A stretch of DNA of 64,000 bases from Alentia gelatinosa (lineage: Eukaryota > Annelida > Polychaeta > Phyllodocida > Polynoidae), in assembly GCA_950022655.1 (NCBI GenBank), contig OX465588.1, forward strand, positions 26,211,525 to 26,275,524, read 5' to 3'. The notes beneath the pieces were generated by a model that did no database searches, had not been told where the DNA came from, and worked only from the letters and a program-made list of their open reading frames with translations. Below, one piece after another: positions 12,601 through 27,600 of this stretch (its first letter is position 1; every line of letters starts with the position of its first letter). Position numbers and translations under genes: made by a program.

Positions 12601-15600
12601 TGATATCATCACATTATGTCTACAGTTTTTTTTAAGGAATTGAGATTAACTTTTACTTACCGTTTATGCAGATCGACCAATACTCTTTGTTATGAAACGT
12701 GACTTCGTTTTGTCCGTTCTTGCTTGCACTGTTGCTGCCGTTTTTCATATCGGACTTAACGCTTTTGTCACGAAATTAGTGAAACAGGTCCCTGGTCGGC
12801 ACGCCGCCCTAGCTCCGCAGTGTGTCGACTTATGTTTGAAGCCTGACAGGTCGCCGACGGGTTCACGTCGGCGTAAGGTCACTTACATGCTTGTCTACAT
12901 ACTTGAAACACTGATAGCATATCTTATGGAGCAGCAGGAGAACAGTGTGAAGCGCCGCACAGGCTTGGGACATGACGTTGCTGTTCGCCGAGCCAGGTAC
13001 CACATAAACAGGTGCAAAGCCTTAGTAGAAGCTTGGTTGCGCCAGTCAGGCAAACACCTGAAATACGAAGGATTTGATAGTAGGCCTCTCACATTGGGTT
13101 TTTTTGGTTTTTTTTATTCGTTTATTTAGACTGTACCCTCATAGGCTCTTGGCCTGTCTTCCTTTGGGCCAGTTTGGGTTGTCTAGTTTTGTGACAACAC
13201 AAGTAGCTTCCCCTAGGAAAAGACAGACCCAAACACGGTGTGTCTGGTTTCATAAGAATTAGACAAATTTACACATCACAGGATTCACACATTTCGGGTT
13301 TATGATATCATCACATTATGTCTACAGTTTTTTTTAAGGAATTGAGATTAACTTTTACTTACCGTTTATGCAGATCGACCAATACTCTTTGTTATGAAAC
13401 GTGACTTCGTTTTGTCCGTTCTTGCTTGCACTGTTGCTGCCGTTTTTCATATCGGACTTAACGCTTTTGTCACGAAATAAGTGAAACAGGTCCCTGGTCG
13501 GCACGCCGCCCTAGCTCCGCAGTGTGTCGACTTATGTTTGAAGCCTGACAGGTCGCCGATGGGTTCACGTCGGCGTAAGGTCACTTACATGCTTGTCTAC
13601 ATACTTGAAACACTGATAGCATATCTTATGGAGCAGCAGGAGAACAGTGTGAAGCGCCGCACAGGCTTGGGACATGACGTTGCTGTTCGCCGAGCCAGGT
13701 ACCACATAAACAGGTGCAAAGCCTTAGTAGAAGCTTGGTTGCGCCAGTCAGGCAAACACCTGAAATACGAAGGATTTGATAGTAGGCCTCTCACTTTCGT
13801 CTGATCTCCTCCCCTGATGAAGGTAATGCACGCATGTGGTACTCCTTCCTCTATGGTGAGAGTATTTCAAACTTAAGCTGATACTACACTTACAGTGCTT
13901 GTGGTATTTTCCACAACCTTTGGTGGAATATGTGGATTTGGTGGATATTGTGGCATATCACGATCTATCACAGCAAGAGCATGGCAAAGGTGCTGAACCA
14001 AATTGATGGGTTGTAGCAAAAATGCATATATTTACTCAAAACCTAGCAAGACTTGGCAAGACAAGCAAATTGTGACATATCTTGTGTGTTGGTGGATCCA
14101 GCACTTTACTAACAATCTTACACCTAATTTGCTGCTTTGTAAAACGTCTTCATCAGGCGATCATCAGTATACTTCGGTGTAAACCTTTGGAATTCGCTAC
14201 CACAGAAAAAGCGAACACTTGTAAATACCATCTGTGTCTGTCCTTATGTATGCACTGTTGCTTGAAAGAGCGATTTGTCATGAACCGATAACAATAAACA
14301 TTTTCAAGAGAAGAATAATAACAATAATTAAATTGACACCAAGAAGTATAGTGTAAAATATTTAGTATTAACAAAAAAATTTGTGCCACACTAGACATGC
14401 ATAATTCTCGCTATTCTTATAGGAAATGCCCACAAGTATAAGAGGACAAATTCAGTATCAAACATGTGTTTTTCTACCATGAAGATGGTACAATTGTATT
14501 TCTAGCTTATATGCAAATGAAATGAACAAATTGGATCTTTAACAGTGAGTGTGATTGTTTGTACCCCGTCTGTTGTCCTGTATTTGTCTATGTATGTCCA
14601 CTTGACATTTGTAAAGAAGAACTCCAACAGGCGATTGCTGCTGTCATTAAATTTATTGAATAAAAAAGAAATGCGCACTAAATACCGTGGAAAGCTTTTC
14701 ACTATTTCCGCTATTTTCACTATTTAGTCTAATTCTGCTCTCGTAGGTATCCTGCCAGCCACTTGGAATATTCAGTATGCCACCACACCCAAGACGGAGA
14801 TAGTTCAAGAGGAGCCCATGCCACTTGATCCAGAAGAAATCGCTAAGAGAGAAGAAGCTGAGGAGGCGAGGCCACTGACTCCCGAGGAACGGGCTTATAG
14901 AGACCGCAAGCAACAGATCATCATTGATAGAGAACGGGCAAATGTAAGCCACGCCATAGGTTAAGGTCTTGTCATAAACACAATATAAAGAACTCAACTA
15001 GGTGTGTCTTCTTTCAAATGAGATGCGATATAAGTTTTGGTTTAAGGACTGTGGAATATTTGTTTTTAACGAATGCCTATTCACACTAGCATTTATAGAC
15101 ATGCGTATTCATATATATGCATTTTCTTCACTTGTAGTTAATAGGAGAATACGGTTAATAGTGGGTGTGTTTTATATTCAAAGTCACTGAAAATACACAA
15201 ATATTAGTCTCATGCTTACTGTCATTCACCAAAAAAAACTCTTTGTTTTACGTTTGTAGAGAACACATGGGTGATAGTCATCAAAACATGTGTTCTATAG
15301 CTGTAATGATACTAAAGTGCCAGCTGTAAAACAATGGGCATCTTTATTAAATGATGTAATTAAGAAAGAAATTCCAAGTTTTAATACGAGCGGGTTTTTA
15401 TGCTTATAGTCAGAGCGCGTGGCTCAGTCCCTGGCGGCAGCTGGTGACACTATGGTGGATCTCGTCCTGGGAACGCTGACTCCGGGTGAAGATCCAGTGG
15501 TCATTGAATCCGCCAAGGCTTCCTCTTCGGTACAGTCAAAATGCATATATTCTTAATCTCTTTAAAGGTAACCGCCTTTGAATCCCATTGATTGCAGTAA

Positions 15601-18600
15601 TTGACAGCCCAGTAAAGCGAACGCCACACTGGTGTGTTGATCTATTTATTGAAGGACACTCACAAGATAAAAATAACTTTGTTTGTACTTCACCGAGGTT
15701 GACCGCAGGGTAATTCACGAAGAAAGGCTGAGTGAATTACGTAGCAGTCAAACGAGGTGGATTATTATTTTCATCGAGTGAGTTTCTGATTTCATCTCAT
15801 CAAGCATTCTTAGTCAGGAACATTATTAATTGATAAGATAATATATGAAGACATGGTTAGTGTGTCTGAATGGAATCTGTTCAGAGATATTTAGGTCGGA
15901 AATATTCACCGAGTTCAATGAACGAGGCAAATACTTTTATCCGATCAAAATATCGAGGAACAGATGGAAGTCAGATACACTCACTATGTCTCCTAAACAT
16001 TATACACCTCCAAATTATTAGAAACGCCGTTTTACCATTTTAAAACTTCGTTTTTAGAGAACGGAAGTGGTCACATAGTACGGGGGGATGTATAAATATT
16101 CTTTCGTCACTCAGTGACGAATGGAATCTGTACTCCTGGTCATTAAAAGGCATTCGGCCACAGGTATATAACAAGATATCCCACTCTCCCTTCAGTATGA
16201 CTTACACTGCCTTCACGGCAGTGGAATACGAGTTCGTTAAGCATATGGAGAAAAATACCGGGTGAGATAAAGACTAGTCTGCCGTCGCCTCTGCAGGATG
16301 GGGAGTTCGAAATGTTGTAGGATCCTTGGAAGACGTTTGTCTCAGGCGTAGCGCATGGGTAAAGGTTTTACAGACGCCAAATCCTTTGAGGAGAATTTCT
16401 TGCGAATAGGTGTTCGCCCGGAATTCTCCTGGTCGCATGAAAAGTCACAGCAAATTCGCTTTAGTGGATCGAGCGCATGCATGGCATTCACTTGTCTCAT
16501 GCAAATTCACATTATCATGCGACAGGCATACAACAATATCAAAGAACTTTAGAAAGCGGCAGCAATAGTCAGCAATGGTCAGAAAGGGCACCATGTAATA
16601 TCAGCAAGCACCAGCAAACGAACCGTCATTTTTATAGAAACACAACTCTGAAAAAGTCGTCACGGTATCTATGAACGCTCGTTTGTAATTATGATACACA
16701 AGAAATACGATGATCTTCTTACCTTTATCCTAAGCATAGAGGGTAAACTGAATTAACCAGTGTATGGTAACCCTTAGTGATAGTGTGGACATAACTGACA
16801 TATTGGTTTTTCTGGTTATGGATTACATGACAACGCTCTTGTCTAAATGCCCTTTACAGATACGGAAAACGTCCCTCGGAGATCTCGCCAATAGCACCAC
16901 GGTATCCGCCTATGGTTCTGTGCGCATGCCTGACTTTGAGACTTCCGGAAACGCAAGCGAAAGGGTGCAAACAAAGGTCAGTTAGTGCTGGAGTACTAAA
17001 GTCTTGATCACGTCAAATAGCATCACATCAACCAATCGTCAGAAGTATAGCATAGTCAACTTTACTTTTACTAATAATCTCATTCATAAGTAATACCTGT
17101 AGAAATTACAATATCCTTTACTGTAACTTATATTCATGTTCAATATTATTCTATAAGATTAGGTTTGAACGATTAGTTGCCCTTGGAATTTTGAGACGGA
17201 TAATTAGATTCTGTTGTCTAGATCTATGTCATCGCCTTCTTGCACGAAATAGATTGAGTAGAATGTCATCATGGATTGTCCACCTAAGTAGTGTAGGCCT
17301 ACATGTATGTCAAAAGAATATCTGTTGAATCTGTACGTTTATTCCCAAGGTATGATATAGTAGCACTTACATACAATCTTTTGCATACAAAAGGCAGCGA
17401 CCTTCAAGTCCAACCCGTTCCTGTGGGGTGCGAACTCGGCAAGTATCACGTCGCCGGTCACCTCGCTCAACATGACGGACTCGAGCGGCAAAGCGTACCA
17501 GCCCCCGAAACCTGTCACCGTCTCCATCAATACCACCCAGACGGTAGGCTACTGTCTTCATCTCACTCCTGGCACTTTTGTCCCAAAGGCTTAAAGTTGG
17601 GAACTCGATCTCCTTTCAAACGCACTAGAGATCCAAAATATATAGATTAAAAGCCACGCCATACCATGTTTCTTGGTGCACCAGTATTGTTATCGTATAA
17701 ATTACAAACTGGTTTACTATTGCTATATGGTAACACGTGTATTAAACCCCAGATGACTTGAAATGTCCTAACTTGGGTTGGAGATGACACTATTTGGAAA
17801 TATCTATGTCTGGTTTTGTTCAATATGTCAAGTGTCAGTATGAAATATAATTATTATGTAAAGTCTAAAAGTTTCTTTCTTGTAGTTATTCTTGTAGATG
17901 ACAATAAAGAAACGATAAAAAAAGGAAATTCCCCTAAGAGTATTGCGGTCCATTCTCCATGGCCTATATCCTATACAACATCAATTTCTTTTTGTGTACA
18001 GGGGTGAGATAATGCAGAAAGCAACTCGTTTTGGTCAAAGACATTGTTCTCCAACTCATTTGGATGCTACGTGATATTCACTCGGCTACCGCCTCGCTCA
18101 TATCACTTCGCATCAAACTCGTGGAGAATGACAACTTTGACCAAAACTTGTCGGTTTCTTCTTCAGTACATAGAATAAAGCATTTCATGATAATACAACA
18201 TATCTATATATTCTCCTCTCAAGCGTCCTATCCATAGAAAACACATGGGGAGAGTGTATCTACATACCCAGCGCATACGGATGTATGCTCCGGGTTGATA
18301 GAAATGGCGCATACGGAAAAATAGAGCGTAGTGAAAAATAGTGTGTACCTAAACGGACTAATATCAGAACGCGACATATCTGGAGAAGGTGGATAATAAA
18401 TTCAATATAGACTTGTTTTCGATAAAAGCGGTCATATGCTCCTCGGAGTGCACTTTATGCAATATCCTCGCATGCGCTCAGATATCACTACGCGTCAACT
18501 CCTCGGAGCATACAGGCGTTTGTATCTGAAACCAGTCAACTGCTCGCAGACGGGTTGCGATATACGCCTGATACGTAATATTATTTGATATACTACTTAC

Positions 18601-21600
18601 ACCAATCGCCCGATATTTTGCACTATTTCATATACTACTCTATTCTTAACATATCGATTCAGTTATCATGCTCTTTTTTTAATTTGTATTTTTGCATTCC
18701 AATACAATGATTCAGAATCAGTTGGTCTTAGGATTGTTATTTTGACTAGCAATAATGTCGTTTCTTTTAGTTGCTATGGAGTTTTATTAGGGATCAAGTA
18801 CATACATAGATCAACGACATGGCTTAGAGCCGGTCATACGCTCAGGTCCCCTAATGCAGTTGTGAAACAATATTGATTGTAACATATACATCATATAGAC
18901 ACATTTTCAGCATAGTCTCATTCATCGGGAAAAATACGGAGCAGAAATATGAGATGAGATGCCCTTTCATTGTAGAAGATTTACTTGGATATATTCCTGT
19001 CTGGTGATATTCCTGTATCATGATGATAGTCAAAGTTCCGTTTGTTTTATCTTTTTTGGTGAAGTTACCCATTTTCAGACCCTCACCTCTATATGATACA
19101 AGATTTTACCTAGCCGACCAGCCACAGGATTATTTGATATGATGATTGGGTGTCCCCTGTAAATTATCTTTGCGTCTCGGGAATTCCTGCTTGCAGATTT
19201 CGCCGACAGAGGTCAACCTGAATACTTCCCTGAACCAGCAGACAGGTATGGTGTACCACAAGGTCAACATTACTACTACCGGGTCCGCGGTCGTCCTTGA
19301 ACTCCAACCCCCTGAATCAGCTGCCTACGTTGAGGTAAGGGTAATTTTTTATGTGCAAATGGTTGATTCAGATACTATCGTAAAACTGGATGAGGTTTAA
19401 TCTTGGCCACCATATTCCATGACTGGAGTTTGGCAAAGTGACTTCATGAGGCGAAGCCGAGTGAAGTCCGGAGCCAAAACTTCAGGAGTGGAATGCGGTG
19501 ACCAAGATTAAAACAAATCAGGTTTTGATTTTATCCTACCCTATCTCCTCGATTTTGGAATATTACGTGATAACAATGCTGTATGCCACTAGTGGCATAC
19601 AAAACTCCGTATGCCAGTCAGCGTGGCATACGAAAACCCAATGTTAAGCCTATGGGATTTTATATTAGGGGTAGGATAATATCTAAGAAACCTATGAAAA
19701 TTTAGAGTCAGAGCTCGTATCCCAAGCGACCTAAGCGGGGAAGAAGACGGCAACACCTCCTGGCGGGTTTGCTCACGTTAACCAGTCTAAAACGTGACCC
19801 CGCACTTTGAGGTGACTCTCCAGCACTCAAGGCATTCAGAAGTTATTCCACCCACCCCCACCCCCCACATAAAAATGGGAAAGGACTTGATCAACTTCAT
19901 AAACCTTCTCCAATTCACCCGCATGTTTGTTTATTTCCCCTGTATATTTATACCCTGAACGTGTATACTCGACAAAACATTTTGTACTCTAGGATTGTAT
20001 TAATTTACTAAACTTTATATTATCCATGTATACATTTAGTTTGCTATGGTGTATTGAAATATTCATCTCCACAATCTGAAAATCCGAGTAAGTCATTATA
20101 ACCTGGATAATTAAAATCGTACAAAAACATACCCAGGTAGGACCTGTTATATATAATTTACTAGCGACTTCGCCGCTTCGTAGTTGGCTGCACCATCCCC
20201 ACCCCTAAACTTATAGTAGTCCGTCTTCTAGAACGCATTCTGGAAGCCTGTAGGCTTACTACTGTTTGCTACAGATGGTTCCCCCTGCGGATGCCTTTGG
20301 GACCATCGGAGGCCTACTATTTGGTGTGACACAGGTAATACAGTGCTGATGATCAGATAACTAGAGTATTAGATTCTTTTTTGGCATGGTTAGAAATATG
20401 TCATATGAGAAGAAGCACATCTGAGTGTAAACCTACTAAGAAGAAGAGGAGGTTCGAGTTGTTCTCTCCACATGTTTCTAATGCTCGTGGCACTTCAATC
20501 TTCACACACAGGTATGGTCATGTCAGTCTCTATGGGGGAGAGCAACTCCAAACAGATTCGACAGAATTCTATCGTTTTATATACGGTAGGTAAAACGTCT
20601 AGAATGAAAAACACAGTGTATGTTACAGGTGTATCGTATCGTTATAATAGAAGCATGCATTTCTTCCTATATCGTTTAGGTATACGTGAATCCTCTCATC
20701 CAGCCCACTCTCTCCCGTTACGTGTATAGGACAGAGTGGAATATGACGTCACTGAGAGCAGCAGGCACATCTACCTTACCACTGAGCATTCCAACATCCT
20801 ACCTGCCTAACGTAGGCATATACTTCATAGGTGTTCGGCCACTCACCTCAGACACAGGTGAGTATTGATACTGTAAGCATTGAAAGGTAACGGCTGTTAA
20901 AATACAAATTGCCAATTTATAATCAAGGATGCAAGTCATGCTAAAAAGATCTGAGATAAAAATATAAAGGTTAAAGGTAAGATGACAGTGTGGGAAAGTA
21001 TATGCCTCTGAAAAGAGCAAGTAATCGGTCTTAAATTGGTTAGGCCCGGCGTCTAATCGGTGTCTAATAGCAGAAACGTGGTCAACTGCCCCGATATTAG
21101 GTAACCTTCCGACGCGATTTTGATTTTTTATCGGGAGGTGCATCGTAGAGCATATCGGTGCCATATCGTACTAGGTGGACGCCGGGCCTTATACACAACG
21201 CGCAAAATTCGCGAGAATCAAAAGGTTGGCACCTTTCTGAACCTGGAAGCATTTGGCCCAGATAGAGTGGGGTGACACCGTGTTTCGGCTGGGGTCTGCA
21301 TGGCCGGGATGTGGCCGGGCGCGGCCATTTGCAAATATTAGGGAATTTGTATCAAAAATGAAACCTTGAAATTACAGGTATTAGTAATACATTTGACTCC
21401 CTATACAATACACACATTAGTATTTCGGGTCTCATAGCCTACATAAAACATAATTACTTCGCCTGAGATTGAGAAATCATGGAAATCAAGGCCTGTACTG
21501 AACCATACCAACCTCTTAGTTGGCACACAGTTGAGACAGAGGTGATGGCCAATCTAGCAGCTCTATATCTCTGTTTGTGTGCTTAAGGATCCAGACGGAA

Positions 21601-24600
21601 GAGGTCGCTGTCGTCAGAGAACACCACAGATACGTACTCCATCGCTATCAGGACAACCTCTTGTCAGACGTGGGATTCGGATCTTAATAGATGGGTGACA
21701 GGTGGTGAAACGGTGAGTATCCCGTGCAGGTAAAACTGAGGGAACCTTTGATACAGTCTACAAGATGTTCGATCTCAGAGTGATTCCTGGAAAATTGAAG
21801 CAAAGAGGTAACGCACGATGCCTTTCAATTCATGAATACTTCTGAGTTATATCCAAAGAGGTATGTTCTAAGGAAGGCACCCCAAGACAGAAAAATAAAG
21901 TTTAAATTCAGGATGGTGTTTATTGCTTGTTTTTAGCTAAGCTCGTTGCCCATAGTAGATCGCAATCTTATCAAAATCTAGTAACTTGCGAAAGGTCCAA
22001 CATTTTCTTAATGATGGAGGCTGTCAGAGACTCGCTTACGTTAAAGCCCAATACACATCTACCGATTTAGGGTTGAACGATTAGTTCCCAAATCGTATAG
22101 GAGTCGGTGAACTTTTCGCAGGCAAATTACGTAACCCCTAGGCCAATGTCGGCCACCCAATCAAAGGCCATTTACTAACGTTCTGTTATTGGCGACTGCA
22201 TTTATCAACATGTTGATGAAATTTTAGTGATCGATTTAGGAACATTGAATGAGAACTCGTCGGCAACACAAGAACATCTGAAGCGGGGGGTTTCACTAAT
22301 CATTGGCTGACCCTTGCCTAGCTGTCCTAAGTCTACCGACTAGGGCCGACTCTCTTAGGATGGCTCGCCTGAGACAAATTACCGTCCCTTTGTCGCCGAC
22401 AAAGGTACATCAATGTTCCGAAATCGGTAGACTTTAGGAGTACAATAAAGGAGGGTGCTAAATTTTGTGTGTATAGACCTACAAAAGAAACGGAACTAGT
22501 TCTCTCTGTTTCTATGTGTAGGAGAAACTCCAAGCAGATCCTGTCCAAAATTGCCTTTTTATACCTATGGTAGGTAATCAGTCCGCGCCTTTAATTCTCC
22601 TTATTGCCCGCCAGGTGGCTGAGGAGTCGTCACTAAGCAGCACCACCTGTCGCGTAACACCGACACCAACACGCACGGTTTTCGGGCTATCTTTCATCTC
22701 GCCGCCAAACACAATTGACTTTTCCACTGTGTGGGCGAAGTTCGCTGACCTGAAGAACAACGCCGGCGTCTTCAGTATCGTCTGCATCTTTATACTGCTC
22801 TACCTGATTGGCCTGGTGTTCGCGGCCCGCGAGGATCGGCGAGACGAGACCCGGGTCAGTGGCGTCCTGCTATAAGGATGACATAAGATTGTTTTGGAGC
22901 TTTTGTATATCTTTAGTAAAATGATTTAACAATGGATTAAAATTACATGTACATGGAGAGATTGGCATTTTCGATATCCAGCTTGTGTATGTACAATGGC
23001 CTGGCACAACCCGACATTTCTATACTACTACCATATGAATGCCTGCACCCTCTGTATCCTGTTTGGGTTAAATCGTATTTCTTAATTGGACCTACCTTCT
23101 AACAGTCATCTGAGCTATAAACGGGTCTGTCATTTCAATTCCTTATCGTGTATTATAGGAGAGGTAATTAGTATATTGGCAGAAATATGTAAATTGCGAC
23201 AGAGATAATTGTTATCTGAGCGATGGAACGCCACCTGAATCAAGTGAACATGTGTCAATAAAACAAACAAAAGAATCCATGGACCACGTCTAGTAGAATC
23301 TAGAACTGTAACTGATTTACATAATTTGTGTTGCTCTCAAAGAGACTCCCACCCTCTCTCACCCACTTTATCCTATGCTATATTCTTGCAGTGGGCTGTG
23401 GCACTCCTGGCGGACAACTTGGAGACGGATGAGGAGGAGTACCTTGTTACTGTGGAGACAGGCTTAAAACGAGGCGCGGGCACAACTGCAAACGTCTGGT
23501 GCACCTTCTATGGCAGCGAAATAAGCAGTGGTGTCCGTAACTTAGAGGGTCATACCCGTATAGTGAGTGTGTGTGTGTGTGTGTGTGGGGGGGGGGGGGT
23601 TATGCGACTAGTGAATCTTTGCCCTAGAAGAACTAAGTACTAGATTCATACCATATAGGGATTAGTTCACTAATCAATGCATGCGATAAACGGATGTACC
23701 TGGATATTGAGAATGTACCCGGAACTGATTATATGCTATGACAGGATTTACTGGAATTCTAAAAGTGTACCAGAAATAGATCGTGTTTACATGAATAGTA
23801 AATCTGCACTATAACCTGGTTGTAAATGATCAGGGGGTTAATTTGAATGGTGCACCATATAGGAAATTTAACGAATAGTGCGTATGGCATTGTGCTTATT
23901 CATATGGTGAATACGCTACAGAACAGAATTAGACCAAACTCTGAGTGAGAACTAGATAGGCATTAACCAAACTAATACTTCTGTTCCATTGAATGCCAAA
24001 TGGTGCTTCTATACCAGAACGTCATTTGATTTTGAAAAAAACCCAACACCAGAACAGGTATCAGAATGAGCATTGTTTGTTCGGTGTATTGCAGGATATA
24101 TTGGTTTGTAAATCTGGATGAAGGTACATATCTCTACCTTGTGTTTCAGGGCTTCCCGATGGGCAGTTCCCGGACCTTCCTCATGAGGACACCCCGCGCT
24201 CTCGGCCGTGTTCGCGCCATCAAACTGTGGCAGGACGGGGGGCCGCGCGCATCGTGGTACGTGGAGACGGTGACAGTCCTTCACGTGCGCTCCAACACCA
24301 TGTGAGTCTAGACAATCGATCGTCTCCAGCGACCAACATAACGAGTCATTGAATTGTCAATTCGGTATAGATAAGCGAACTTTTAGTTTAATAATATCAA
24401 CTTAGTTTGATCTAACAATGTTCCGCCTCATTCCCACAAACTGCAGGATTGAATTGCCAAAGTATTAGAGTACAAGCATATTAAGTAATAACCTTATCTC
24501 TGTTGCACGTTCGTTATGAGGTAACCTAAGGCTCCATTATCAAAAGATTTATTATCCATCCTATACAAAGTCCCCATTGAATATGTATGGGGACTCAGTA

Positions 24601-27600
24601 ATTCACTGCCCATTGCTTAAAAACTATCAGATACCACAACCATTGCATACGGATTCAAATCCATTGTATACGGTTCAAAACCATTGTATATACGGGGGGA
24701 AAGTCCCTTTGTTCTGTAGAGCAAAAAGTAGTCCATCTTGATATATACCCGCTGATATGGCAATCCCTGAATTTAATGTATTAGAGAAGAGGGATGATAA
24801 ATACAATGAATGGTGGTTTTGCGGACAGGCGGCTCTGTAAACCATTCGAGGATGACGTTGTAACGCTCATATATAACTACAGCCGCCTGTCCACAAATCC
24901 ATCGATTCGTGTATGCTCTAGGTCTGCTATTATATTGAGTACAAAGAGAAATGCCTGTATGTTGTGCCGTGGTCAGGTGCAGCTTCCTTTGCCGGACGTG
25001 GCTGGCGCAGGCACGCGGTGACGGACGCGCGGAGCGGCGTTTCACAGCGGCCACGGCCACGGAACGCGCGCGTTTCTCCTTCCTGTACTCCCGCAGCGCG
25101 CGGTCCGCCGTCACCGACTCCCACATCTGGTTAAGTGTCCTGCTCAGACCCATCAGGTATGTCTTCAGTGTCTATTGGTTCATCTCACCCCTGGTATTTT
25201 TGTCACATAGGCTTAACATTGGTAACTCGTTCTCCATGGCCCTACAACTATTGCAGCCCGTTCTCCATGGCCTATATCCTGTGTGTTGTCCATTCATTTA
25301 GGGTGTACAAGGGTGAGATAAATACAGAGAGCAACTCGTTTTGGTCAAAGAAGTCATTCTCCAATTCGTTTGAATGCCGTGTGATATTCACTCCGCATCA
25401 AACTCGTGGAGAACGACGACTTCGACCATAACTTGTTGGCTTCTTCTTTGATACTGTAAGGCCCGGCGTCCACCTATTACGATATGGCTCCCATATGGTC
25501 TACGATGCACCTTCCGGTAAAAAATCAAAATCCCGTCGGAAGGTCACCTAATATCGGGGCATATACTCTAAATTTCATTGAACATCTACCGATTTTGAAA
25601 CATTGATGTGCCTTTGTTGGCAACAAAGTATTGGTACTTTGTTTCAGGCGAGGCATCCTACAGAGTCGGCCCTATTTGGTAGATGTGAGACAGCTAAGCA
25701 GTGGTCAGCCAATGATTAGTGAAATCCCCTCCCCCTACGCTTAAGATGTTCTTTTGTCGCTAACGAGACATTGGTTATGATCCCGAATCAGTAGATGTGC
25801 AATGGACTTGAGTATACGCTTTGCAGGTAATGCTTCATGTTACCAATACTTTAACTGCTATAATCGTTGCTCTTGACATGATGCTTTCAGAGGCCAATAA
25901 CGTCGATCAGCCATAAATCCAGATGCGGCTTAAACCTCCCCTACAATAATTCCCGATAGAAAGTACTGCAAAGCTGGACAATTAATCTAGGCCTTTGTTA
26001 TACACCTATGCTAAGTATATAGTAAAAGATTCATATTTCACAGTGGTCAGAAAATATGATGCACGGCCCAATCTGACATGTACGGCCCGCTTTGTCATTA
26101 CTGGCGTCGATCCATAAACGGGTATCTGGAGCAAAATAGAAAAAGGTTTGAATGAATATGCCATGATAAAATATTGGGGTAATGACACAATATCTTTTAT
26201 AAATACATTTACTGTATTAAAATTCTAAAAAAAAGGGGGGATAAAATATCACGAATCTAAAGGGCTGGAAGGGCTGTATCAGCATGAGCGGACCAGCTCA
26301 GTATGCTCAAATTGTACTAAAATGCCGATTATAGGTAATTTCTTATAAATTTAAAACATTTGAAGGTGGATAATGAAGGGAAAACAGACCAGACATATAA
26401 TCTGTGAATTATATCACCATTATACGCTCCTTCAACCTAACGGCTTCGGGGCAAGTATTTGCCATTCTGCTCGTATCAATTCACAGATTGCATGCCCAGT
26501 CAGTTTTCTCAATGTTTGTCCTACTCAGCTTATACTCTGGTGATTGGACTTCAAGCTTCAGAAGCCCCCACGATGCTACTGATCTTACAGGACACTACAT
26601 GTTTGGTTATTCTGTATGTCTGTGTGGCACCTCGCAGGTCGCGGTTCACGCGTGCTCAGAGGATCTCCTGCTGTCTGGCGACCTTGTTCCTGTCGATGGT
26701 GGTATCGGCCATGTTCTATGGCACGGAGGACAACGTTGAGAGGCCTGGGGTTCTCCGTCTCGGCCCCTTTTTCTTCTCCTTCCAGGAGCTATGGGTCAGC
26801 CTTGTCAGCGTACTGATAACAGTGCCCCCACTATTTATCGTCATGCAGATCTTCAGGTGGGTCACAGAGTTTCATTTTAAATGTTTCCATCGTTTTCGGC
26901 ACAAATCACGTGTTTTCTTATCAACCAGGTTGGGTACTTCCTTGCTCCTGATCTTAGATCAGAGAGTTCCGACATGTTTTGAATACAGAATTCATTGATC
27001 AATGACCACTTATATCTTATTATCTATATCATTTTTACATAACTCTGAAAGGTTTTGAATAATCTGCCCACATATGCTACATTTGTAAGTTTATTACAAT
27101 GTTCACAATAAAATTGATAGTTTTGCTTTATCATTAATAAATAATTTACAGAAAGGCAAAACGTCGCCAGGAGGGGCCCTACCAGTCATCAGTTGGTCAC
27201 TATGACAACTCCGCCCAGTCCGACTCAGTCGTGAAATTAAAAAACAGCTTCTCTGACCTCATCAATAAACCGACACCAACACAAGGGTAGGTCTCAATTA
27301 TATCACTGGGTTTACGCAAATACTGGGAGTTGTGGCACTGGTCCTTGCTAAGCCACCACCTAAATTGTTCTCACATGAGATGGTCACTACTTTAATCCAG
27401 GGTGCTCTAAGTGTAACTCCGTCCTAAGAGAATTAGTATTAAAGATTCTAGTCACTATACTCAATGGTATGTCTATATTGATGTGTTGCTGAAAGAAATT
27501 AGTTATAAACCACAAAGTCCATATAGTTATAAGAGTGCCATCCATGAAGTATATACACAAAATTTTGAAAGTTTTTAACCCCGTTTCTTACCCCCGTCAG

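Larger units (their letters stand above)
11981..14746 (+). other. Largest intron, hosts the 702-bp tandem duplication
   Basis: Apart from 12391-13794 I see only AT-rich sequence and no exon that would fit phase 1 between exons 14 and 15. Confidence 0.6.
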
